64,000 nt of DNA from positions 10,058,121-10,122,120 of the forward strand of contig JABAKD010000016.1 in assembly GCA_012845835.1 (NCBI GenBank), given 5' to 3'. Position numbers and translations under genes: made by a program. Numbering within the stretch: position 1 is the stretch's first letter; each line of letters opens with the position of its first letter. Below the pieces are notes generated by a model. The model worked only from the letters and a program-made list of their open reading frames with translations, was not told the origin of the DNA and did no database searches. The stretch is from Undaria pinnatifida. Taxonomy: Eukaryota > Sar > Phaeophyceae > Laminariales > Alariaceae. Below, in pieces: positions 54,265-64,000 of the stretch.

Positions 54265-54665
54265 GACGCGCGTGCTACGATATAGAGGTGCACCACTTTT
54301 TCTTTTCTTGTAGAGGTGTTCCTCAATTTGGGAGCTTTAACCCCTTCACAACTGGAAACCCGTTTTGGGGGACAAAATTACTTGTATTTAGTATAGGGAG
54401 GGGTTCGGGGGCTCGAAAGGGGTTAAAAGAGCTCTCCCGAAAACTGATTTGTGGAGAAAAATAAAACTGCTCTTCTCGCATGATACCACCGGATCAACAA
54501 ATCCCATGTATGTGGTCTAGGTAGACAACGAGAATCACGCACCAAAAAAAATGGCCCATTATTTTGTTTCGATTCTTCCCGATTTTGGGTGAATGAGCCC
54601 CGTCATTCAGAAACCATTTCATCAGACGAAAACTGCTTGAAGCAACCTCTATCGTAGCACCCGTC
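54265..54665. mobile_element. MITE of the GACGCGTGCTACGATAG family, copy 2
   Basis: GACGCGCGTGCTACGATATA at the left and ACCTCTATCGTAGCACCCGTC at the right. It carries a nested TTAA-type MITE at 54337-54426 within the GGGAGCTT site. A 50 bp piece of the right end is repeated directly at 54690-54740. Confidence 0.65.
54337..54426. mobile_element. ~90 bp TTAA-flanked MITE, copy 3 (nested)
   Basis: TTAACCCCTTCACAACTGGA to CTCGAAAGGGGTTAA, with TTAA at both edges. The host MITE is uninterrupted at this site in its 7.8 kb copy, which proves insertion. Confidence 0.75.
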
Positions 54666-54739
54666 AAAAGGACCCTATTAATGACACAAATTGAAGCAAC
54701 CTCCATCGTAGCACGCGTCAAGAGGACCCTATTAATAAC

Positions 54740-55525
54740 ACAAATTACACTCGAGCACATAATAAGGTTTACAGGCTAACCAAATGTAGTTCCACGCGCG
54801 TGTGAGGAGCTCCAACCGCGGCCAGAATGTCCCGGAAACCGTTTTTGGCTCAAAAATGTGCACACCCCCTCTAATACCGTTGGATGACCCGTCGGTGCAC
54901 CACTTTTTTTCTTTTTTCTGAGAGGCTTCCCTCAATTTAGGAGCCTAAGAGATGTCCTTCTTAACCCAACAAACCGATTTTGGAGGAAAATGAAACTGCT
55001 GGTCGGTAGAGTGGTAGCCATCCCACGGTGTAGGGGGCGTATGCAGCAGAAAGTCCCGACCGGTGAGCTCCTAACATGAGGAGCTAGCTTGAATATATCA
55101 CCCCCGATACTACATGACTTCGAAGGCATTATTCGTTCGCACAACCCGACCAAGCTTCTACTATGCTTTACTGTGGTCCCAAAACAATATGTACTTGTGA
55201 AATGACTTTTTGATCAATGGCTGACCTAACGGCAGTTCCTCACTCGAGGAGCTCAATCGGACAAGTACATTATTACTTAATCCAACAACTGCAACCCCTG
55301 CCATCCCACGGTAGGGTTGCAGCATCATTCCGTGTGCTCCTCACATGAGGAACTCAATATCTCACCCGAAAAATGGCTTCGAAGGCATTCGTTCGCACAA
55401 CCCGACCAAGCTTCTACATGCCTTAGTCCTAAAACAAAATGCACTCGTGAAATTACTTCGTTGACCGGCAGTTCCCCTCACACGAGGAACTCAATCGCCC
55501 AGGGACTTTTTGGTGCAAAAACTGC
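54740..55525. other. Diverged local repeats, no gene
   Basis: A block with GACTTCGAAGGCATTATTCG, CACAACCCGACCAAGCTTCT and ATGCCTTA occurs at 54207-54262, 55120-55165 and 55373-55424. A CATGAGGA(A/G)CTCAAT motif precedes it. Further MITE fragments lie at 54890-54990. Confidence 0.45.
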
Positions 55526-55885
55526 AACCCCTACCGTGGGATGACTCCACGGCAACCCCTACCGTGGGATGACTCCACGGCAACCCCTACCGTGGGACGA
55601 CTCCACGGCAATCCCTACCGTGGGATGACTCCACGGCAACCGCTACCGTGGGATGACTCCACGGCAACCCCTACCGTGTGGGATGGCTCCACGGCAACCC
55701 CTACCGTGGGACGACTCCACGGCAACCCCTACCGTGGGATGACTCTACGGCAACCCCTACCGTGGGATGACTCCACGGCAACCCCTACAGTGGGATGACT
55801 CCACGGCAACCCCTACCGTGGGATGACTCCACGGCAACCCCTACCGTGGGATGACTCCACGGCAACCCCTACCGTGGGATGACCC
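55526..55885. repeat. 28 bp tandem repeat, ~13 copies
   Basis: The unit CGGCAACCCCTACCGTGGGATGACTCCA is repeated with few changes. Each unit can form a small hairpin (CCGTGG-GATGACT-CCACGG). A single ancestral-like unit in inverse sense lies near 55290-55320 (CCATCCCACGGTAGGG). Confidence 0.9.
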
Positions 55886-55975
55886 AGATAATACCGGGGG
55901 GATGAAAAATCCCAGACAGCCTAGGTACACAACGAGAATCCAGGCAAAAAAAGAAAGTCCTACAGTGTACATAGT

Positions 55976-56935
55976 TGTTAAGGAATTAGTGGGGTATTAG
56001 TCCGTTTGACCACTTGCTAAAGGTTAACCAATAGCTTACCCACACTAAGCCTTATAGCACTCTCCCCCCCTGAAACGGCGGGATAGCAGGTCGGCCGGAT
56101 ATACGGGCGGACCTGTCAATTATCCAAGCCGTTTCATTTCCTGGGTATACCGCGGAGAGTATTTTTCAAGCTCGACATGGGGAAAGTCTGAAAAAGTTTA
56201 TTCATGGTAGATGTGGGATTTGAACCCACGACCCAGAAAACCCATGGTCTGTCGACGACGCCATTTGTTGAGAAATTAGTGGGGTATTAGTCCGTTTGAC
56301 CACTTGCTAAAGGTTAACCGATAGCTTACCCACACTAAGCCTTATCACACTCTCCTTCCCTGAAACGGCGGGATAGCAGGTCGGCCAGATATACGGGCGG
56401 ACCTGTCAATTATCCAAGCCGTTTCATTTCCTGGGTATACCGCGGAGAGTATTTTTCAAGTTCGACATGGGGAAAATCTGAAAAAGTTTATTCATGGTGG
56501 ATGTGGGATTTGAACCCACGACCCAGAAAACCCATGGTCTGTCGACGACGCCATTTGTTGAGAAATTAGTGGGGTATTAGTCGGTTTGACCACTTGCTAA
56601 AGGTTCACCAATTGCTTACCCAAACTAAGCCTTATAACACTCTCCTTCCCTGAAACGGCGGGATAGCAGGTCGGCCGGATATACGGGCGGACCTGTCAAT
56701 TATCCAAGCCGTTTCATTTCCTGGGTATACCGCGGAGAGTATTTTTCAAGTTCGACATGGGGAAAGTCTGAAAAAGTTTATTCATGGTGGATGTGGGATT
56801 TGAACCCACGACCCAGAAAACCCATGGTCTGTCGACGACGCCATTTGTTAAGGTTATTAGTGGGATATTAGTCGGTTTGACCACTTGCAACTGGTTCACC
56901 AATAGCGTACCCGAACGAGGCCTTATAAGATAGTC
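55976..56935. mobile_element. Tandem TRIM-like element, 290 bp unit, 3.3 copies
   Basis: Units start at 55976, 56266, 56556 and 56846, exactly 290 bp apart. Each unit starts TGTTGAG or TGTTAAG and runs about 229 bp to TTTATTCA. It then has TGGTGGATGTGGGATTTGAA followed by CCCACGACC, the complement of a tRNA T-arm (GTGGGTTCAAATCCCAC) and acceptor end, then about 30 bp more. This is the order LTR, primer-binding site, tiny interior, next LTR. No polypurine tract is visible and no coding sequence exists. Confidence 0.55.
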
Positions 56936-57240
56936 CCGACGATTCTGGGTTAAGGAACCCCGTCATACATTTATTCAGAAACAAACCACAAAAACGCCAA
57001 AAAATGGTATACCCCGTCATATATTAATTCAGAAACAAACCAAAAAAACGCCAAAAAAGGGTATACCAGCCCCGTCATACATTTATTCAGAAACAAACCA
57101 CAAAAATGCCAAAAAATGGTATACCCCGTCATATATTAATTCAGAAACAAACCAAAAAAACGCCAAAAAAGGGTATACCAGCCCCGTCATATATTTATTC
57201 AGAAACAAACCAAAAAAACGCCAAAAAAAGGGTATACCCT
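56936..57240. repeat. Tandem array of the CCCCGTCAT...GGTATAC unit
   Basis: Five copies of CCCCGTCATATATTAATTCA, GAAACAAACCAAAAAAACGC and CAAAAAAGGGTATACC at about 60 bp, inverse to the array at 51250-51818. Confidence 0.7.
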
Positions 57241-57456
57241 CTATTAATACTAGATAACAATCGTAAAATTCGTCGCTCCGCCTTGACCCAAAATCGTCGG
57301 AGGATTTCCATTATTTTTTGGGGGGATTCGTCTTTTTCCTTTGGTAACTGTCTTGGGGCAATTGGGTTTGGTTCATCGGCTTGCGTTTTTTTAAGTTTAC
57401 ACCCCCAAAACAGTTCTTAGTCGCGAGCAAGAATAGCTCCTCAAAAAACAATTGAG

Positions 57457-57757
57457 GACTGATTCTACGATAGCCCCCCCCCAAGAAAAGAGAAAAAAAC
57501 ACCAGCGATCTTCATCTTTAACGAACGAATTAATGGCTGCTCGACACTAGGAACGATGTTCACCGTGAAAAAAAAAATATCTCTTCCCCCATATGATCTT
57601 GTTTGCAAAGAAAGGGAGGACTATCGAACGACGACGTCGGGGTGGCAAGGGACACCGTATTTCAGAAGATAGATAATACACGGTCGGGAGCTGGTGTCAA
57701 AACAACCAGCGATTTCGATGAAGAAAAACTGGGGGGGCTGCCGTTGTAGATCGACTC
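57457..57757. mobile_element. MITE of the TTCTACGATAGCCCC family, copy 3
   Basis: GACTGATTCTACGATAGCCC to GGGGGGGCTGCCGTTGTAGA. The interior has ATGGCTGCTCGACACTAGGA and ACACCGTATTTCAGAAGATA. Confidence 0.6.
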
Positions 57758-57852
57758 TGAGGAGCCCCCGAACAATAATGGTTCACCTCTCTCTGACGTA
57801 GCATGTGTCCGGCACATTTCACTGCTAGCGGGGTGCATGCTACGGTGGAGAC

Positions 57853-58171
57853 GTTCTACGGGTAGCCCCCCGCAACTTTTCTTCAACGAAAATCGCCGGT
57901 TTCAGAACCAGCTCCCGGTCGTGTCTTCCTGAAATACGGTGTCCCTCGACACCCCCCGACGTCGTCGATCGACAGGCAGGCCTCTTTGCACTCAAGAAAG
58001 GATATGGAAAACGCCTTCGCACTCAAGAAAAGATATGGAATGAACATATATGGAATAATACCTGGTACTTTGTTTTCAATTGTGCCCTTCCTTGCGTCGA
58101 GCAGCGCCATGAAACGTTCGTTGAAGAAAATCACTGGTTTTGGGGGGGGGGTATATATCGTAGAATCAGTC
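57853..58171. mobile_element. MITE of the TTCTACGATAGCCCC family, copy 4 (inverted)
   Basis: TTCTACGGGTAGCCCCCCGC to GGTATATATCGTAGAATCAGTC. It faces copy 3 in opposite orientation, forming an inverted pair. It contains a 30 bp internal duplication (ACTCAAGAAAGGATATGGAA-like). Confidence 0.6.
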
Positions 58172-58174
58172 GGT

Positions 58175-58852
58175 GTAAGAGGTGTGCACCTTTCTTCTTG
58201 CCGAGGCTCCGGCCCTGATGAGGTCGATACCCCTCTTCCTCTCCACAAAACTGAAAGTTCACCCCTCCGACAAACAACCCCCCCGTGACGGCGACCAAGG
58301 GCTACGGTGGGGTAGGGGGCTTATCTCAATTGTCAGTGGTGCCGGGTTCGAGCTATACTCGCGCACACGAGAGTGACTCCTTGCCTCGCGCACAAATTTA
58401 CTTTCCGGCGCGCGGGACGATGTTTTCGGCGCAGCGCAGCTTGCCATTCCACTGCTGCTGCGCCGTGGATTCATATCTCGCGAAAGGTAAAACGTCACGA
58501 AAGCTTAAAAAATACCGCAAAGGGCCAGGGGGTACACAAGCGCGAGAGTGACCCCGACGCGAGCCATTTAGCAAAAAAACAAGAAAAAAACGCCAAAAGT
58601 GGCCTTCCTCTACCACCGTAGCCTTGGCCTGGCCTACTATAGGTATTTTAAAACATCAAAATGCACGACAAACAAGAGAAAGGCGTTTTCCCGACGATTT
58701 TTGGGTTTTTAAGAATATTGGGTTAAGAAAACCTCGTCTCGCGTTCAGATTTTTTCTTCTTTTTGCTCCAAAAAGTGCTGGCTCTATATTATCGTAGCAC
58801 ACGCCTATGGGGTCGCCGCATGAAACGGTACTTGTTGAGTATCAGAACCGAA
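58175..58852. other. No gene recognised
   Basis: Contains one tRNA-like B box (GGGTTCGAGCTATACTC at about 58347) without a clear A box. A MITE fragment with TATTATCGTAGCACACGCC ends near 58804. Confidence 0.35.
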
Positions 58853-59083
58853 GACGCGTGCTACGATATACCAGGTAGAGGTCTAGCACTTTTCGTGTGA
58901 AATATTTTCTGAACGACGTGGCTCTTTGTAACCAAAAAATCGTCGGAAATCTACGATATAGGTCATTTTTTTGGATGATTTTTGTCCACGTCAGTTTTTG
59001 GGTCAAGAATGCCATGTCTTGACCTCCTAAAAGTGAGGAACCTCAGAAAAAACGTGGTGCACCCCTCTATTGTAGCACGCGTC
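58853..59083. mobile_element. MITE of the GACGCGTGCTACGATAG family, copy 3
   Basis: GACGCGTGCTACGATATACC to CCCCTCTATTGTAGCACGCGTC. The interior has CTTGACCTCCTAAAAGTGAG and GACGATTTTTGTCC-type sequence. Confidence 0.6.
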
Positions 59084-60210
59084 CGAGGAATGCTCACCCT
59101 TTGCGGCTGACGAGCCCGCGCTGTACTCAGTGCTTTCGTTGTTGTACGCATCTGTTTGTCTGACTGAGCCACGCTGAGCCACACGCTCATGTGGCCTAGG
59201 CCGTGGCTATCGGGGGGGTAGGGGGGGCGGGGGGGGGGGGGGGGGGGAGGGGTCGTTGTTCGATCCGATCCTAATCCCGAACGATGTTGCGGCCACGAGA
59301 CGGCACCAAAGACAAACCCTTGTCTTTTCGTATACACCTTGTGCCTCGGCGCCATGATTTGGCCAACTGCACCCATCGCGTCCTTGAAGTTAAGCCCCCG
59401 TGCTTGTACAGATAGCACTTATGACATGTGCATGTGCCTGGTGTATGTGCGTGTTTTCTCGAGCCCTCGATGATTGATGGGTGCGTTGTTGGTGCAGAAT
59501 GAAAGGCGATCTAGGTTCGTTACGTGCAGATACGGCTATGCTGAACCCTATATGCATGCGCGATGAAAGCCCAAAAGGCAAAAAAAAGCATGCACCGCGG
59601 CGGGGGGGACAAAGGTAGATACCTGTGACCACCCGCTTGTCACGAAGATTGTTGTCGAGCTTAAAAACTTCAGCGAGCTGAGCTGGAAGGTGCAAGAAAA
59701 AGTTGCGCATGTACATACATACATACATAGTGTGACAAAAATAAAAACAAAAAAGTGACTGATGTTTGTTGCATCTTTATCATTAGCCGCTTACGTCAAG
59801 TGTTGAAGTAACTCCGGGTGGCTATCTCCACCGCACCTGACTCCCAGGGGTCAGGTCGGGTCGACATACTCACACGTTGCATCCGTATACAATGGCAGCT
59901 TACGCAGCTGGAGTAGTAACGGGGACCGCCGGTAGAGACAGCTCGCGCTAACGCTATCACGGAAACTGAAGAACACGCGCCAGCAAACCAGCTGGATTGC
60001 GAATGCAATTGAGTTAAATCGACACACGACGTGTATGAGAAAAAATCGTGGAATTGTGGTGAGCTTTAAAGCTCCACGTTTCCCCATCCGCCGTGGAGGA
60101 TGAAAAAAAAAAAAAAAAAAAAAGTCAACCTTAACGAGCTATGAACCTGGAACCCATATATAGCGACAGAGCGACCACAAGCAAACGAGAAACGTGGTAC
60201 TAAATAAAGT
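59084..60210. other. No gene recognised
   Basis: G-run near 59215-59250, a (CATA)n near 59712, and an A-run near 60105-60122. Open frames on the minus strand lack domains. Confidence 0.4.
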
Positions 60211-60446
60211 CAGGGCTTTTCACGGGCCGGGAATAATTTCTCGCGGGGAGGGGATCGGGTCAGGGTGACCCGACCCCGATCCGTGAGTTTTGAAGACCTC
60301 CTTTGACCCGACCCGATTCCGCCGATATTCCGACCCGTGATAAGATCTGCACCCCTCCCCCTGGTCCACCCCGGCTCGACCCGCGAGGTTTTTCAACACC
60401 TCGTGATCCGACACGCGGGCCGAGTCATGACCCGTGAAAAGTCCTG
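60211..60446. mobile_element. hAT-like MITE (236 bp)
   Basis: The ends CAGGGCTTTTCACGGGCC and GACCCGTGAAAAGTCCTG are near-perfect inverses of about 17 bp. CAGGG ends are typical of the hAT superfamily. The interior has several GACCCGACCC-type inverted segments. An 8 bp target duplication was not seen. Confidence 0.65.
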
Positions 60447-60576
60447 GTGTTAACCTTTCGTACAGTGGACTCTCTTATAGGGAGAGCGTGCAGCAGCGCG
60501 CGAGTACGGTATTACTATGCGCTGCTGCGCTCTTGTTCGACTCCCTACGTTGTTGCGAGCTGCGGAGAGACGCGGA

Positions 60577-61259
60577 GACGCGTGCCACGATAGAGGAACA
60601 ACACTTTTTTTCTGAGGTCCCGCACTTTAGGAGGAGCTTAAGGCATGTCCTCTTTTTAACCCAAAAGCTGATTTGGACCATAAATAAAACTTTTACCGGA
60701 TGAAAAAGTACCTTGGCCTTCGTAGGGTACACGACGAGAATCACGTAAAACAAGATGGATTGTTTTCAGACGATTTCGGGTTAAGGAGCCCTCCCCCCGT
60801 CATTCAGAAACCATTTTCGCCAAAAAACGGTATGCCTTAGTACCTCTGTTTCTGACGATTTCAGGTTAAGGAGCACCGTCCGTCAGTCAGAAAACAATGT
60901 CAGCCATAAACGGTATACCTTAATACCTCTGTTTCAGACGATTTCTGGTTAAGGAGCACCGTCCGTCAGTCCAAAAATTATGACAGCCAAAAAACGGTAT
61001 ACCTTAATACCTCTATTTCAGATGATTTCGGGTTAAGGAGCCCCCGTCATTCAGAAAACACTTTCGCCAAAAAACGGTATACCTTAATACCTCTGTTTCA
61101 AACGATTTCGGGTTGAGGAACCTCGTCATTCAGAAAACCCCTTCAGCCAAAAAAAGGTATACCGTAGTATCTTTGTTTCAGACGATTTCGGGTTAAGGAG
61201 CTCCGTCATTCAGAGAAACATTTCGGACGAAAAGTACCACCTCCATCGTAGCATGCGTC
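60577..61259. mobile_element. MITE of the GACGCGTGCTACGATAG family with internal array, copy 4
   Basis: GACGCGTGCCACGATAGAGG at the left and ACCTCCATCGTAGCATGCGTC at the right. The right half is expanded by about six tandem units (GACGATTTCGGGTTAAGGAG, CCGTCATTCAGAAAAC, CAAAAAACGGTATACC) at about 78 bp. Confidence 0.7.
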
Positions 61260-61329
61260 CGCGTGCTACTTTAATAATAGAGATATAACAATCGACGCAC
61301 CGACGAACAGCGACAACAACGGGTAATGC

Positions 61330-63900
61330 ACCCCCGCTGTAGATTATGGATTCGGGCCCGGCGGGCCCCCTCGGCCATCTTCCAGACCCCGCCGCGAGAC
61401 CCACGGCCGCGGCCGGCTCCTCCCGCCGCCGCGACGCTTCTCTTGCCGACTCGTCGGTCCGCACGGTGCCACTACCGTCCGACCGCGACCACTCAGAGCC
61501 TATATGGGAACTCCTCTCTTACGGCTCACGCCTTCTCCTGGTGACATGTCGACTGCACTTACAAAGTCGGACGCTCTCGGCGACGCTGCTGAATTGCGGT
61601 TTGCTGATTCCGTCGCGCGGTATTCACATGCCGATTGGAAACGAGAGCAGCACGCTGAGCCGACGTGCCACGCCATGATGCCTTACGTCTCTATCGGCCG
61701 GCCATCGGTCCTGCCGCCCGACTTTTTGGCATGCTACCTCTCGCACAAGCGTCCATCCCTCTCAGACATCAAGGAGCTGGCGGGTAAGGGTCGACTACAT
61801 ACAACCGACGACGACATCGTCCTACTCGTCCGTAGCCCGACACTGCCGCCAACAAGGTCTGACAAACCCAACTCTGTTGGGCGAGTTGCTTGCTTGCTGA
61901 ACGACGAGCCAGTTCCCATCTACGTTCCCCTGCTCATGCGCCCTTGGATCATGCAAGCTTGTCACTCGACGGTCTCTTGTCACCTTGGCACCACGCGCAC
62001 GTTGCACATGCTGGAGCGGTTTTATTGGTGGGTTGGCATGGATATGTGCACCCGGTGGTGGCTTCGCCACTGCCTGAGCGCGGAAAACCCCACGGCTGAC
62101 TGTCCGCTGGCCCATCATATCAATGCCTCTATCGGAAGGTTCAGGTGTCGCCGTCAGTGTTGACTACTTCGGCCCCCTTCCGGTCACACCACGAGGCAAC
62201 CTACATCCTGCTGTTCACCGATCGCTTCAGTCGTCGGGCCGGCATGTTCCCCGTCACTGCCGCTGAGTTCACCGCGGAGGGTACAGCCAATATCCTGGTG
62301 AACCAATACATCCCCTTGTGGGGGTGCCCGCGCACCATACTCTCGGACAACGGACTGCATTTCTGCTCCAAGCTTTCACAAGCTGTATATCAGCTGTTGG
62401 GTGTGCACAAGCTTGCTACCAGCTCCTATCATCCCAACTGTAGCGGGGGCGTTGAGCGGGTAAACCACACTATGGCACAAATGCTGGCTATGGTCGTCAA
62501 GGAGCGACAAGACGATTGGGACTTGCATCTGCCCCACGTCGAACTCGCTGAAACAACAATTCAGTCAGCGCGGCGACAGGTCTGGCGCCCAACGAGGTCC
62601 ACATGGGCAGACTCCCACGGCTCCCCCTAACGGTTTTCGACCGCACTGGCGTCGTGGGACACCAGAGTCTGACCCGTGACCACCTGGCCTATTGCGACTT
62701 GGCCACCGACCGGCAAAAGCGCGCGAACGACATTGTCCGCGCACACCACGCCTTCACCGTTTCTCGTGTTAACCGCATAAACTCCGCCCTCGCCGACGCG
62801 CTGCGTCCAGCACCAAGACTTCGATACGGATGGTTGGGCATGGGTGTACGATTCTGCCTCTACCATCTGCCAGGGTATGAAGGCGAACACCGACGCCAAG
62901 GTACTCAAGGCCAAACTCGCGCTTAACTGGACGGGCCCGTACAAGATTCTGGCAGTCGGTCCCTGCTCCGCCGCCGAGATCCCGGACGGTTCGCCGCTCG
63001 GCAGCAGCCTCCTTTATTTGGATCTCCCTTTCGACCTGCCCGGTTCGAACGCTCGTCGGCGTGTGGCAATCGAGCGCTTCAAGCCCTTCGCCAACCGCCA
63101 CGACAGTGGGGACATGCCTAAATACCCACCGGCGGGGCTGACGCAGTACGTACTCAACAATTTTTCCAAGAAGTCCCCGCCGTACCACGTCACTCAAGAC
63201 AACGTTTCGACTCCCCTACAACGGCTGGAGGTGGAGCAGATCACTGGTCCGTACCACTTCACTCAAGACAACGTTTCGACTCCCCTCCAACGGCTGGAGG
63301 TGGAGCATATCACTGGTCATCAGTCGGTACAGGGGCAGGTGGCGTCATCGCGGTGCTATACAAGACGCATTGGGCGGGACTCTCCGAACCTTCCTGGGGG
63401 CGCGAAATGGACCTCTACCTCTCCCGCTCCCACATCTTGCGTTGTTGGGCCAGAACCCCGGACCAGCACCGCCAAACCAATCGCCTCTATCACCGAATGC
63501 GGATCGGGGCGGCACAGCGCGAGCTCTCCAGCAACAACGGGGAACGTTTCCTAGCGCCGGGCTACGCCTGTGTTCCCGCGCCGATTGGCTCCGTCGCTAC
63601 CACAACACGGCACTTCCTAAGCGAGCCCACTTTTGGTACAAGAGAGACGATGGGTTATGGTGGCTTGGAAAAATCAGCGCGAGCACTACCGAGGACAAGG
63701 TATACCTGGTCCGCTTGTGGACGACCAGGGACCGATTAAACTTCCTCTTCCCCCGGCGCGCTACATGACTTCGACGGGAGCCGTACGAGGCTCTTGGTGC
63801 CTGCAAGTTCACATCGCCAGTGCGTTTCCTCGGGAATTCAACGTAACGTAGATGAATCTCGAGGCGCGGCCGTGGCCAGTTGACTTTCAAGCCGCCACCG
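61330..63900 (+). pseudogene. C-terminal pol of a Ty3/gypsy-type retrotransposon (integrase and tail), decayed
   Basis: In order across several frames: a region with HSTVSCHLGTTRTLHMLERF, WWVGMDMCTRWW and RHC (integrase zinc-binding H2C2, second cysteine pair lost), about 61930-62075; SVDYFGPL near 62155 (first catalytic Asp); YILLFTDRFSR; TILSDNGLHFCSKL (second Asp); and HPNCSGGVERVN (Glu) by about 62465. Next come AKLALNWTGPYKILAVGPC and a region ending HFWYKRDDGLWWLGKIS, then DQGPIKLPLPPARY near 63650-63770, a possible Tudor/Agenet- or chromo-like reader. Frameshifts lie near 62160, 62620, 62870, 63340 and later. Protease, RT and RNase H are absent and no LTR was found, so it is a 5'-truncated relic. 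Confidence 0.75.
63178..63320 (+). repeat. ~70 bp in-frame duplication in the pol tail
   Basis: CCGTACCACGTCACTCAAGA through CGGCTGGAGGTGGAGCAGAT occurs twice, encoding the YHVTQDNVSTPLQRLEVE block two times. Confidence 0.8.
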
Positions 63901-64000
63901 CTCCTCGATAGTTCTTCATTTTTTGGAGTTATGATGTTTGAGTCTTTGTCTTTGGGTTCGCAGTATCCTGAGAGTCTTCGTCGGGTTTGGGGCGGGTCTT

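Noticed and set aside
55526-55885. Repeat protein encoded by the 28 bp array
   Set aside because: Since 28 is not a multiple of three, the frame is open only because no phase contains a stop; no start signal or flanking exon exists.
1-64000. Integrated phaeovirus (EsV-1-like) genes, expected in some brown algal genomes
   Set aside because: No capsid, polymerase, helicase or kinase motif of such a virus was seen anywhere in the window.

Overview
The window looks like repeat-rich nuclear DNA from a eukaryote, most likely a stramenopile and quite possibly a brown alga. The evidence is: genes split by GT-AG introns, very few long open frames, many decayed transposons, and one convincing multi-exon gene whose bHLH and PAS domains resemble the bHLH-PAS regulators known from diatoms and other heterokonts. 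There are no bacterial operons, rRNA genes or CRISPR arrays. The species assignment is inference; no search was run.

Layout. 0-1 kb is a low-complexity CCGTGG/CCGCGG tract. 1.1-4.7 kb (minus strand) is a broken non-LTR retrotransposon with a reverse transcriptase remnant, cysteine-rich fingers and a duplicated N-terminal domain. 5.5-13.9 kb reads best as one non-coding LTR retrotransposon (LARD-like). It has 350-365 bp LTRs and a primer-binding site copied from a mature serine tRNA, and it contains nested smaller elements, including a foldback element at 11.9-12.7 kb. 14.3-23.5 kb is a mosaic of dispersed repeats, a LINE C-terminal fragment, about 1 kb of almost pure G-rich DNA, and long AAC and GTAT microsatellites.

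24.5-37.0 kb holds two copies of a cysteine-rich multi-exon gene of unknown function. The first has a consistent exon chain. The second has a broken first exon, a duplicated third exon and intact last exons. Between them lies a TA-flanked TIR element carrying a small zinc-finger-like ORF. 37-42 kb has tRNA-derived SINE heads and a family of short hairpin-bearing repeats.

42.0-48.7 kb is the best gene of the window: five exons with matching phases encode a 681-residue bHLH-PAS protein. 48.7-61.3 kb is intergenic DNA full of MITEs and tandem arrays (19, 28, about 79 and 290 bp). 61.3-63.9 kb is the decayed C-terminal half of a Ty3/gypsy-type pol gene (integrase plus tail).

Apart from the bHLH-PAS gene and the duplicated cysteine-rich gene, nearly all the DNA is mobile-element derived. 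The most useful leads are the bHLH-PAS gene, the duplicated gene with its exon duplications, and LTR-type elements that contain far more of the primer tRNA than an ordinary primer-binding site.
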